Source: an uncultured Lachnospiraceae bacterium (GTDB lineage Bacteria; Bacillota; Clostridia; Lachnospirales; Lachnospiraceae). From it: 33,298 nucleotides of DNA. Both the position numbers and the translations under genes were made by a program. Where the stretch lies: positions 1 through 33,298 of the forward strand of contig CADBIU010000022.1 of NCBI GenBank assembly GCA_902794825.1, in the 5' to 3' direction. Below the pieces are notes generated by a model, which ran no database searches, had not been told where the DNA came from, and saw only the letters and a list, made by a program, of their open reading frames with translations. Below are positions 8,150-15,834 of this stretch, piece by piece; within the stretch, counting starts at the first letter, position 1, and each line of letters starts with the position of its first letter.

Positions 8150-9154
8150 TCATCCCACAAACGGCACCACGTGCGTCACCGCATCTGCGGGCTGGATTCT
8201 GCACTCGCCGTTGTCCAGGTCGATCAGGACATATTTGTTGTTGCCCATGCCGAGTTCCTTCATGTAGCTGAGCTGGCGATGGCCGTGCCTGGTCTCGATT
8301 CTCTCCACCAGATCGTGGTGATCTTCTTCCTTGAGAGCATAGACGAGGTCTACGCTGGCTGTGTCCACCGCGCAGATATCCAGGGATGCAACGATTCCGA
8401 TGTTGGGCGTCACGACAGGTGCTGCCGCCACGCCTTCACAGTCGCAGGAAACGGACATGTTGCGCAGCACATTGATGTACGCGATACTTCCGGCAAAATA
8501 GTCAATGGTCGCCTTTGTCGACTCCGAAATACGCTCCATCAGCTCTTCCGTGCGGATGCCCCACTGATTTCCGGAATCAGCTGTATGGATCCATTTTTTG
8601 CCCTCTTTGCCGTCCGCGCAGCCGATGCCGATGTTCTTGTTGGAGCCACCAAAGCCGCCCTGAACATGGCCCTTGAAGTGGGTCAGCGCAAGGAAAGAAT
8701 CATAAGTCGGAAGAGATTTGCCGACAGACATCTCGGTGAACCACTTGCCGCCTTTGACGGGAAGAGTCGTCGTTCCAAACTCATCCGTGATATCCACATC
8801 GGCAAAAGTCCAGCCGTTCACTTCCAGCGTCTTGCGGTGCTTCTCGGTTGTGTCGCGGTCGCCCTCGTAGTAAGTATTTGTCTCGATGATCGTCGCATCG
8901 TCAAAAATGCCCAGTTCTTTCTCGAACAAATTCTTCACCCAGGGTCTGGGAATGATGTTCGGTCCGTGCTGCTCGCCGGTGTGGAGCTTGATCGCTACTT
9001 TGCCATGCAGTACGCCGCACACCTTCTTGTAGATCTTCTGAAGCCCTGCCGCGGAAAGATCTCTTGTAAAGTAGACGATGGACTCGCATCCGGTCCTGTT
9101 CTCATAAGGGACATAGTATTCGCCGCCCTTACCGGCTGTCATTCTCACTGCCAT
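8150..9154 (-). CDS. DUF362 domain-containing protein
   Basis: 334-residue protein matching the DUF362 family, recognisable from VAIKLHTGEQHGPNIIPRPWV, the conserved LTHFKGHVQGGFGGSNKNIGIG segment and the DICAVDTASVDLVYAL region. Longer family members carry C-terminal 4Fe-4S clusters; this one has no CxxCxxC motif and is the short form. The biochemical role of the family is poorly known. No signal peptide is seen. The start at 9154 follows AGGAGGGAACT. It is downstream of the cupin gene on the same strand, separated by a 30-bp tandem repeat block, and probably shares its transcript. Confidence 0.88.
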   Translation of the reverse strand: MAVRMTAGKGGEYYVPYENRTGCESIVYFTRDLSAAGLQKIYKKVCGVLHGKVAIKLHTGEQHGPNIIPRPWVKNLFEKELGIFDDATIIETNTYYEGDRDTTEKHRKTLEVNGWTFADVDITDEFGTTTLPVKGGKWFTEMSVGKSLPTYDSFLALTHFKGHVQGGFGGSNKNIGIGCADGKEGKKWIHTADSGNQWGIRTEELMERISESTKATIDYFAGSIAYINVLRNMSVSCDCEGVAAAPVVTPNIGIVASLDICAVDTASVDLVYALKEEDHHDLVERIETRHGHRQLSYMKELGMGNNKYVLIDLDNGECRIQPADAVTHVVPFVG

Positions 9155-9190
9155 AGTTCCCTCCTGTTTTGGTCAAAAGATCGATCGGCC

Positions 9191-9310
9191 CGACTCCCTC
9201 TGTCAGGAGCAGGAAGTATCTGGCTCCGCTTGTTGGGAGCAGGTGGTTACTGGCTCCGCTCGGCGGGAGCAGGTGGTTACTGGCTCCGCTCGGCGGGAGC
9301 AGGAAGTTCT
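9191..9310. repeat. 30-bp tandem repeat between the cupin and DUF362 genes
   Basis: Four consecutive 30-bp units begin at 9191, 9221, 9251 and 9281. Units 2-4 are nearly identical (TGGCTCCGCTCGGCGGGAGC core) and unit 1 is diverged. Each unit can form a short hairpin (GCTCC / GGGAGC). The block fills most of the gap between the cupin stop and the DUF362 ribosome binding site, so it would be a series of intercistronic hairpins in the transcript. Confidence 0.93.
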
Positions 9311-9660
9311 CAAGCGTAGACGATAACTGCCACCAACTCTACGACTTCGTCAGTCTTGTTAGCAATGCCGTGGCCCTGTCCTGTAGGGCAGATTGTCACG
9401 TCGCCCGCTTTCACAATGCGGATCACATTGTTGTCGTTGTACTCTGCGGTACCCTTCATAATGTAGAATAATTCCGCATCCTTCTCATGAATATGATAAC
9501 CGATGCTGCAGCCGGGGTTCAACGTTATTTTGGCAAACAGTCTGCCCTTTTCGTTGAGTTCTGCCGGTCCTGTAATAAAGTTTGTGATCTGTACAGTTCC
9601 CTCACCATCGCGCATATGTTCGCGGTATTCCACCTGACATTCGTGTTCTGTTCTGATCAT
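9310..9660 (-). CDS. Single-domain cupin protein
   Basis: 116-residue small beta-barrel protein. The first cupin motif GCSIGYHIHEKDAELFYIMKG gives the usual two His and one Glu metal ligands. The second motif AGDVTICPTGQGHG supplies the third His. Cupins of this size bind a metal or small ligand and may be enzymes or sensors; the substrate is unknown. The start at 9660 has AGGAG about 7 bp upstream. It is the first gene of a likely cupin-DUF362 pair. Confidence 0.9.
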   Translation of the reverse strand: MIRTEHECQVEYREHMRDGEGTVQITNFITGPAELNEKGRLFAKITLNPGCSIGYHIHEKDAELFYIMKGTAEYNDNNVIRIVKAGDVTICPTGQGHGIANKTDEVVELVAVIVYA

Positions 9661-9732
9661 GATAGTTCTCCTTTTTTCTGCTTTCTTAGTTTAAGCAGGT
9701 CTGTACATTGTTAACTTGTTTCGAATACGGGT

Positions 9733-9761
9733 ATTATACTACATTGACGCAAGTGATGAAA
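9733..9761 (-). promoter_or_regulatory. Candidate -10 region for the cupin-DUF362 pair
   Basis: A perfect TATAAT on the minus strand at 9733-9738, about 73 bp upstream of the cupin start. The -35 region at 17-18 bp spacing is poor, so the assignment is tentative. Confidence 0.35.
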
Positions 9762-9810
9762 TATGAAAGCCTTTCTGGTCAGGTGGGTGAGTTTGTAGGC
9801 TGTTCTGCCG

Positions 9811-10166
9811 CTGTAGTGCCCTTGGAACTATTCCAAGGGCACTTTGGCGGCAATTTATTTGATTTATGGGCTTTCTGACGGTTGAGTGCCCCTGGAGTTC
9901 CTCCAGCGGCACTTCCGCGGCAATTTGCTTGATTTCTGGCCTTTCTGCCAGTTAAGTGCCGCTGGAACCCCTCCAGCGGCACTTCCGCGGCAATTTGCTT
10001 GATTCCTGGCCTTTCTGCCAGTTAAGTGCCGCTGGAACCCCTCCAGCGGCACTTCCGTGGCAATTTGTTTGATTTCTGGCCTTTCTGACAGTTGAGTGCC
10101 GCTGGAGCTCCTCCAAGGGCACTCAACCAGCAATAAACTGGCACTCAACTGGCAATAAACTGACAC
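9811..10166 (-). repeat. Hairpin array 2: five hairpins at 70-bp spacing, inverted relative to arrays 1 and 3
   Basis: 27-bp palindromes start at 9816, 9886, 9956, 10026 and 10096. The first is a perfect 12-bp stem with loop CTA, in a different stem sequence (GTGCCCTTGGAA / TTCCAAGGGCAC). The third and fourth are perfect GTGCCGCTGGA stems. Linkers match those of array 1 when reverse-complemented. At the right end a 22-bp unit (GGCACTCAACyrGCAATAAACT) is repeated at 10118 and 10140, with a decayed third copy. The array lies between the divergent cupin and PD-(D/E)XK-like genes. Confidence 0.95.
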
Positions 10167-10330
10167 TCAGCCGACACACAACCTTCACCCAACCGGCAGA
10201 AGGCAAACAACCCCAACAAACCTCTTGTTTTTATTATCAGAGAGTGCTATCTTTGTCTCATGTTTCATGCCCCATCGGGCACGAACCACTTCTTTAAGAA
10301 TCTGAAATTCATTGCGATTTCCGCAAAGTC

Positions 10331-10387
10331 CCAAAACGGTTGAGCAACTATAAGAAAAGTCTTTTGGCATCAATTTTGTGATGCCTG
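10331..10387. repeat. Shared array-adjacent motif, copy 2
   Basis: Copy of the motif at 5893-5953. It contains GTTG-AG-CAAC, the identical stretch AACTATAAGAAAAG, and a perfect 7-bp stem GGCATCA...TGATGCC. The right arm of the stem overlaps the GTG/ATG start region of the PD-(D/E)XK-like gene at 10378-10383, so a structure here could affect initiation. Confidence 0.75.
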
Positions 10388-11442
10388 ATTTATCATTTCA
10401 AAAGGGGGGAAGGCCTATTACTATTAATGAATTATTGAATGAGCAGGAAACACTGCGGCAGATCCGGAAGTATCATATACAGAAGCTATTCGCCTGGAAT
10501 AATCCGCCGGGAATTCTTTTGTGCCACAAACATGGAAATTGGATCCGGTGGCAAAAAAGAGAACTGAAGAACGGTCATCCCATCACGACAGATCTTCGCA
10601 AAACTGAAACCGAACTCGCCGAAAAGCTGGCCGTCAATCTGTATCGAATTATCTGCATCCAAACCATTCAGAAGCAGATAAATGATATTGAAAAGCTGAT
10701 CAGAAACCGATACTCCAATCGGCAGAGCAAGCTGGATGATATTGCACAAGAAGAACCGTCTCAGTCGGAACCTGAAGACTTGGCAAAAAATAGTCCGGGC
10801 GCCACTATTTTGGCAGAAGGTGCGATTCGCAAGCTTTTTTACAGAGTTCGGAATTGCCCCGGCGAACCGGCAGATTTCTTCCATGTAGATTCGCCTTACA
10901 GGCCTCTCATTATTCATTTTCTCCGAAATGAATATGCCGATATTATTGATTGGTATAATGGAGATTTTCCACAGAACCAGGAACATCCGGAGAACTTACT
11001 GTATGAAGTGAAACTCGGATATAAAGTGCGTTCCAAATCCGAAGTGTTGATCGCTGACCGCTTGTATGATGAAGGGATTCTGTTTCATTACGAGGAGCTG
11101 CTTTACCTGACCGAAAGTGATCCTTATCCTGACTTTTACATTCCATTTTCGCTTGTGAAGAAATATATCTGGGAGCATTTCGGAGCAATGGATAAAAACA
11201 ACTACTTCCATCGCACCAAAGGAAGAATTCTTAATTACATGGATGATAAGTGGTTTCCGGGGATCAATATGGTTGCAACCTATGAGACAAAAGCTAATCC
11301 ATTAGAAGCAACGCAGGTTGATCAAAAGGTGAGCATGTTAAAAACCAAGTATCGACTTGCATTCCCTGATCTGCCACCGGATGAGTCTTTTAATATGTAT
11401 GATCTTGCGGATTATGCTAAGCTCTGCGGGGTGGAAGATTAA
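10378..11442 (+). CDS. Putative PD-(D/E)XK-type nuclease, hypothetical
   Basis: 354 residues. Residues 1-150 are charged and mainly helical. From about residue 217 the pattern RSKSEVLIADRL, YPDFYI, YIWEHFGAMD and later an ET in TYETKANP resembles PD-(D/E)XK nuclease-like domains found in Firmicutes, with SE, PDF, E-H-G and a downstream Lys as likely active-site positions. No membrane segment or signal peptide is seen. The start is uncertain: GTG at 10378 or ATG at 10381, with no good ribosome binding site upstream; the only G-rich stretch is inside the frame. The gene is flanked by hairpin arrays 2 and 3 in opposite orientation. The nuclease role is an inference from motif spacing. Confidence 0.65.
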   Translation: MMPDLSFQKGGRPITINELLNEQETLRQIRKYHIQKLFAWNNPPGILLCHKHGNWIRWQKRELKNGHPITTDLRKTETELAEKLAVNLYRIICIQTIQKQINDIEKLIRNRYSNRQSKLDDIAQEEPSQSEPEDLAKNSPGATILAEGAIRKLFYRVRNCPGEPADFFHVDSPYRPLIIHFLRNEYADIIDWYNGDFPQNQEHPENLLYEVKLGYKVRSKSEVLIADRLYDEGILFHYEELLYLTESDPYPDFYIPFSLVKKYIWEHFGAMDKNNYFHRTKGRILNYMDDKWFPGINMVATYETKANPLEATQVDQKVSMLKTKYRLAFPDLPPDESFNMYDLADYAKLCGVED

Positions 11443-11489
11443 AGGTTATTTAGTTTCTTGTCCTGTATGGTGCCGGATGAGTGCCCTGG

Positions 11490-11825
11490 ATTCTTGTGAC
11501 GGTTGAGTGCCCCTGGAGATGCTCCAGTGGCACTCAAATGGCAGAATCGTCTCAATTCTTGTTTATTGCCGTTGATGTGCCCTTGGAGTTCCTCCAGCGG
11601 CACTCTAATGGCGGAATTGTCTCTTTTCTTGTTTATTGCCGTTGATGTGCCGCTGGAGATGCTCCAGCGGCACTCTAATGGCGGAATTGTCTCTTTTCTT
11701 GTTTATTGCCGTTGATGTGCCGCTGGAGATGCTCCAGTGGCACTCAAATGGCAGAATCGTCTCAATTCTTGTTTATTGACGTTGATGTGCCCCTGGAGGT
11801 ACTCCAGCGGCACTCAACCGGCGGT
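11490..11825 (+). repeat. Hairpin array 3: five hairpins at 70-bp spacing
   Basis: 27-bp palindromes start at 11507, 11577, 11647, 11717 and 11787. The copy at 11647 is a perfect 12-bp stem with loop ATG. Linkers form their own subfamily (GGCGGAATTGTCTC...GTTTATTGCCGTTGAT) in the same orientation as array 1. A decayed half-copy precedes at about 11480. It lies between convergent stops (PD-(D/E)XK-like gene at 11442, lipoprotein at 11829) and would be in both 3' untranslated regions. No other terminator is visible there. Confidence 0.95.
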
Positions 11826-11828
11826 TAA

Positions 11829-13424
11829 TCACTCGCCAGGTTTTGCCGGCGGCTCACTATTATCTCCGTCAGGCTTAGCGGGCGGCTCACTGCCGTCGCC
11901 GCCAGGGCCAGCGCTGCCGCTTCCGCTTCCGGGTTTTTCAGGAGGTGTTCCGCCGCCATGTCCGCTGCCGCTATGGTCGCCATGGCCGCCGGAAGAAGCA
12001 GTCTCCACCACGATCGCTTCTCCTTCAGAAGCAGTACCTTCCGCATACTCCTCGCCATTCACATACAGCTTGTGACCATTTAGGTTAATGCTGCCTGCGC
12101 TGCAGGTAAGGCTTGTGATATAGCTGTCGCCGGTCAGCGTCCAGGTGGATCCGTCCTCGATCTCCACATAGATATCGCCGCCTGCGCCGTCAGAATTGAT
12201 CGCTCCGCTGAAGCTGCTGTTGTCCTTCAGATACAGGTTCAGTGAGGAAATCTCATCTACGATCATGTCGCCGTCAATGTTTTGGCCCGAAGCATTCATC
12301 GTCACATGGCCGCCGTTGCTGCCTTCGCTCCCCCAGCCTGCTGCCGCCGCGCGCAGGAAAACGCCTTCCGAATCTTCGTTGACAATAGTCGCTCCGGTCA
12401 GATCGATCGTTGCCGTCGTATTGTTGACGAAGAAAATATCCCCGTTGAGGTTCGTGAGCGTCCCTCCGTTCATGGCAAAAGAAGCAAGCCCCTCGTCCGC
12501 GTCGCCCGACATGGACTGGTAGATCATGACTGCCTGATACCACTCGGACTTGTCACTGTTCTTCTTGACGTTGCTGGCTGTCAGGTTCACGTTGTTGAGG
12601 GTAACTGAATTTTGGCCTTCTACTACGACGCCCTGTGACGCCGTGGATTCCATCTCCGCATCACTCACAGTGATGTCCGCTGTGGAGTAAATGACCGGCG
12701 AACCTGTTCCTTCTGTCGTATAGCTGCCGCCGGTCACATTGACGGTTCCGCCGCCCCTATCGGAGCGGATCGCCGCGGAGCTGTTGCCCGTAGTATGTAT
12801 CAGCAGGTTGCTGGCGTTCATCGTGCCGCCTCCGGTGGTCATCAGTCCGCCTGAGCAGTTGCCTGTGGTCTCAATCACGGAGTCGGAAATATTGACCGTC
12901 GTGCCCTCGCCGTAGCTGAACACACCGTTGGCGTGCTTGCCATCGGTATTAACAGTGATCTCGCTGAGCGTCAGCGTCGCCCCGTTGGTGGCAAAAACAG
13001 CCGCATTCGCGCCATAAAAATCTGCCTCGTCGCCTTCCGCGTCGCCGGTCTTGACCACTGCGATATTGGAATAGGATGCTTCTTCGCCGTCCGCTGTGAT
13101 CGCGTGCTCCTCGTCAGTATTGTTCTCAATTGTCTCAGTAATCTCGATTTCCTCTGCTGAGGGAATCTTTGTGGTTGTTGAACCGGCTGTTGTGTCGGCC
13201 TGCGCTTCGCTGTCCTGTGCCGCGTCAGTCTGCACTGCTTCGGTTTCCGCTGTATCAGTCTGTGCTGCACTGTCCTGAGCAGCGTCAGTCTGCGCCTGAG
13301 TCTCTGCTTCTGTCTCTACTGCAGCGGTTGTTGCTGATGTCGCCGCGCCTGTCGTCCCGCATCCGCCGAGCACCAGGCTCATGATCATCAGACTTGCTGC
13401 CATCATTGCTGTTGTCTTCTTCAT
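11829..13424 (-). CDS. Secreted lipoprotein with predicted beta-helix domain
   Basis: 531 residues. The N-terminus MKKTTAMMAASLMIMSLVLGGC is a lipoprotein signal with lipobox LGGC and Cys22 as lipidation site, placing the protein on the outer face of the membrane. Residues 25-100 are a repetitive Ala/Gln/Asp/Thr linker. Residues 100-470 consist of short repeats of the type VNVTGGSY / VTLNNVNLTAS, typical of right-handed parallel beta-helices in pectate-lyase-like or adhesin proteins. The C-terminus is Gly/Pro/His-rich (HGDHSGSGHGGG, then two EPPAKP repeats). The start at 13424 has AGGAAAG upstream. No catalytic residues were recognised; ligand or carbohydrate binding is only a guess. Confidence 0.85.
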   Translation of the reverse strand: MKKTTAMMAASLMIMSLVLGGCGTTGAATSATTAAVETEAETQAQTDAAQDSAAQTDTAETEAVQTDAAQDSEAQADTTAGSTTTKIPSAEEIEITETIENNTDEEHAITADGEEASYSNIAVVKTGDAEGDEADFYGANAAVFATNGATLTLSEITVNTDGKHANGVFSYGEGTTVNISDSVIETTGNCSGGLMTTGGGTMNASNLLIHTTGNSSAAIRSDRGGGTVNVTGGSYTTEGTGSPVIYSTADITVSDAEMESTASQGVVVEGQNSVTLNNVNLTASNVKKNSDKSEWYQAVMIYQSMSGDADEGLASFAMNGGTLTNLNGDIFFVNNTTATIDLTGATIVNEDSEGVFLRAAAAGWGSEGSNGGHVTMNASGQNIDGDMIVDEISSLNLYLKDNSSFSGAINSDGAGGDIYVEIEDGSTWTLTGDSYITSLTCSAGSINLNGHKLYVNGEEYAEGTASEGEAIVVETASSGGHGDHSGSGHGGGTPPEKPGSGSGSAGPGGDGSEPPAKPDGDNSEPPAKPGE

Positions 13425-13501
13425 GTTGTCTTTCCTTTCTATACTTGTGCCATTTCATTGGAACTGTTGTTTCCTTGGTATGTAAGAATCATATCCCCAC
13501 T

Positions 13502-13519
13502 AACTTAGGCGAACCTTAG
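13502..13519. promoter_or_regulatory. Possible DtxR/IdeR-like operator upstream of the lipoprotein
   Basis: AACTTAGGCGAACCTTAG, about 80 bp upstream of the lipoprotein start, matches 14 of 18 positions of the remembered DtxR consensus on the minus strand. It would suggest iron or manganese regulation. The match is by eye only. Confidence 0.3.
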
Positions 13520-13540
13520 AAATGGCAAAATATAGAAAAA

Positions 13541-15676
13541 TTATAAAAGAAAACCGGCTGCAAGCAGCAGCATCAGTGCCCAGAGGGCTCCGTTCGCGCT
13601 GTCGCCGGTGTTGTTGGAACGGGAATGCTTGGAAAGTTTAGAGGGCTTGGAAGGCTCAGAAGGTTTGGTAGGTTCTTTGTATTCATTCGTGAACACAATC
13701 TCTTCCACTTCTTTTCCATCCTTCAGATACTTTCTGCTCGCCTGCAGAGAATTCTCTCCTTCTGTGACATCATAGATGATCTGGTATGTCGAGCCGTCAT
13801 AGGTGTAATTACTGTTGCTTCCCGCAGTTTCAACGACCCTGTAGATATACTGTCCGGGTGCGTTGAATGTAATTATTCCAATCTCTGTCTCGCCTTCACC
13901 AGTGACTGTGACCGTCTTGCTGCTGCCAGACGATCCTTCGGGCATCGGCATCTCATCCAGTCCCGCGGTGTTGGATACAGGAGTGAGCGTGAAGTAGAAA
14001 GTCTCAGTTTCGACGGGCTTGTCACCTGTGATCACCTTCTTGACCGGCGGATCATGTTTGGCCGGAGCATAGGTATTCTTGATCGTGTATGTGATACCTT
14101 TCTCTTCTTCGGTCTTTGTGATCTCTCCGTAGTAGGCGTTGACCTTTTCCTCCTCTACCGTGTAGACGATCGCATTTCCGCCTTTACCGTCAACAATCTT
14201 GTTGACGTCAAGGTTCTCAAATGTATGTTTCCAGCTGTTCTTTTCGTTCAGGGCTGTCTCTTCGACTGCCTCTCCATCCGCATAAAGCGTGACGAGGAGT
14301 TCTGCCGGCCGGGCGCCCGTCGTGTTATCGTTGTCTTCCCAGACCTTGGAAACTGTCACCTCGGTCTTATGGACCTCATGCTTGTTGTTGATGATGATCT
14401 TGTTCGTGTCATCGATCTCTTTGATCTCCGCTTCATATTCCGGAACCGGCTCTACCTCTTTGACACTGTACTTGATCTCTTTTCCGTGCGGGCTGTACTT
14501 GTCAAGTTCTGTCCATGTGTAGGTCCAGCCTTCCTCTGCCGTGAGGGTGACAGGTTCACGGACCGCGGTGTCTCCGTTATAGAGCTGTACCTGGATGCTC
14601 TCCGGTCTCAGCGCATCCTGGTCATTCGCGTCGTCCCACACTTTGTCCACTGTGACGCTTGTCTGCTCAGGTGTGTAGCTGTTCGTGATCTGGATCTCGA
14701 TCTCCTTTTCCTCAGCTTTTATAGTATCATAGGCCGCGCTGTAATCACCTGTTGTGATCTTCTCTTCCGCAACGCTGTATACTGCCTTGTGCTGGACGCC
14801 TTCCTCATCGGTCACATAGATCGGGAGGCTGGTGAAGGTGTGTTCATACCTGTCGGTATCCCTGTCGATCTCGATATCCTGGGACGTTATTTCGTCTTTG
14901 CCGTCAAGGAGCTTGACCGTGATCGTCTCAGGTCTCTTCCCGTCCTGGTCGCCGGCGTCTTCCCACACCTTGATGACCTTCAGGCTTGTCACATCCTGGG
15001 TATTGGTGATGGTAAAGCCGGCAGTCATGCTTCCTCCGATGGTATCTGCCTTTCTGTAGCCGGGAATTGCGCCAGCTTCATCAACAGTGTAGTTAATCTC
15101 ACTTCCGTCTTTAAACTTGTAGACTCCCGTCCAGGTATGGGTCCAGCTTCCACTCCCGCTGATTGAAACAGGATCTCCGGATGCAGTGCCGCCGGCATAG
15201 AGCTGCACTGAGATCGAATCGGGACGTGTGCTGTTCATGTTATCGAAATCTTCCCAGGCTTTTGTAACCGTAATATCCCGGACTTCAGGCGTGTGAGTGT
15301 TCGTGATCTCGAAGCCGTCTTCAACACTGCCCTGCACATCAAGTTTGTATGTGCCGGGTCCATCTGTTCCTGTAATGACAGCTGTCTTCGTTTCCTCGAC
15401 AGAATAGCTGATTTCCTTACCCTTTTCGTAAGCTGTCAGTCCTTTAAATGTGTAGATCCAGGTATTACCTGTTTCATCTTCTTCATCTGCATTTTCTGCC
15501 GTAAGTGTCTGTGTTTTTTCGACTACAGTTTTTTCCTCAGAATCAGTGTCCTCCGGATCTGCCTCAACAGTACCTTTCAGTTTCACCTGAATGCTTTCCG
15601 GTCTGACTCCGTCCTGGTTAGTACCGTCAGCCCAGATCTTGGTAACGGGAACTTTCAGCTCCTGGAGCAGGCCGCA
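13541..15676 (-). pseudogene. CnaB-domain surface protein lacking its 5' end and membrane-retention tail
   Basis: An open frame of 711 codons made of about six CnaB (collagen adhesin B-type) domains with the usual isopeptide pattern: Lys in VTKxW, Glu in YxVxE and Asn in ITNTHTP. A Spy0128-like domain (KHDPPVKKVITGDKPVETET) follows. It begins inside a CnaB domain (ELKVPVTKIWADGTNQDG) directly after a TAA at 15677-15679. There is no signal peptide and no start with a ribosome binding site; the first candidate is GTG at 15586. The C-terminus has SNNTGDSANGALWALMLLLAAGFLL but lacks the RRKK tail of the other adhesins. It is probably an inactive fragment, possibly a sequence reservoir for recombination with its paralogues. 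Confidence 0.8.
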
Positions 15677-15784
15677 TTAAAATATCAATTTTTTCATGAT
15701 TTAATTTATTCTATATACCGTCTATTGTCATTCAATATTTCGTCAGAATTTAAGTTGATTGTAAGTTTTGTGTGCTAACCTGTC

Positions 15785-15790
15785 TATAAT
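15785..15790 (+). promoter_or_regulatory. Candidate -10 box of the serine recombinase gene
   Basis: Perfect TATAAT 45 bp upstream of the ATG at 15835, in an AT-rich stretch (15680-15800). No -35 hexamer sits at ideal spacing; TTGTAA is 20 bp upstream. Confidence 0.4.
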
Positions 15791-15834
15791 GCTTCTTATT
15801 ACTTACATCATTGAAAGGAGTAGCACCAACAGAC

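Noticed and set aside
9191-9310. CRISPR-like repeat
   Set aside because: Uninterrupted 30-bp tandem units without unique spacers.
5541-11825. Retron or diversity-generating retroelement
   Set aside because: No reverse transcriptase motif (such as YxDD) occurs in any frame that looks real.
13625-15166. 513-codon open frame on the plus strand
   Set aside because: Antisense shadow of repetitive CnaB domains; its cysteine- and valine-rich product has no recognisable domain.
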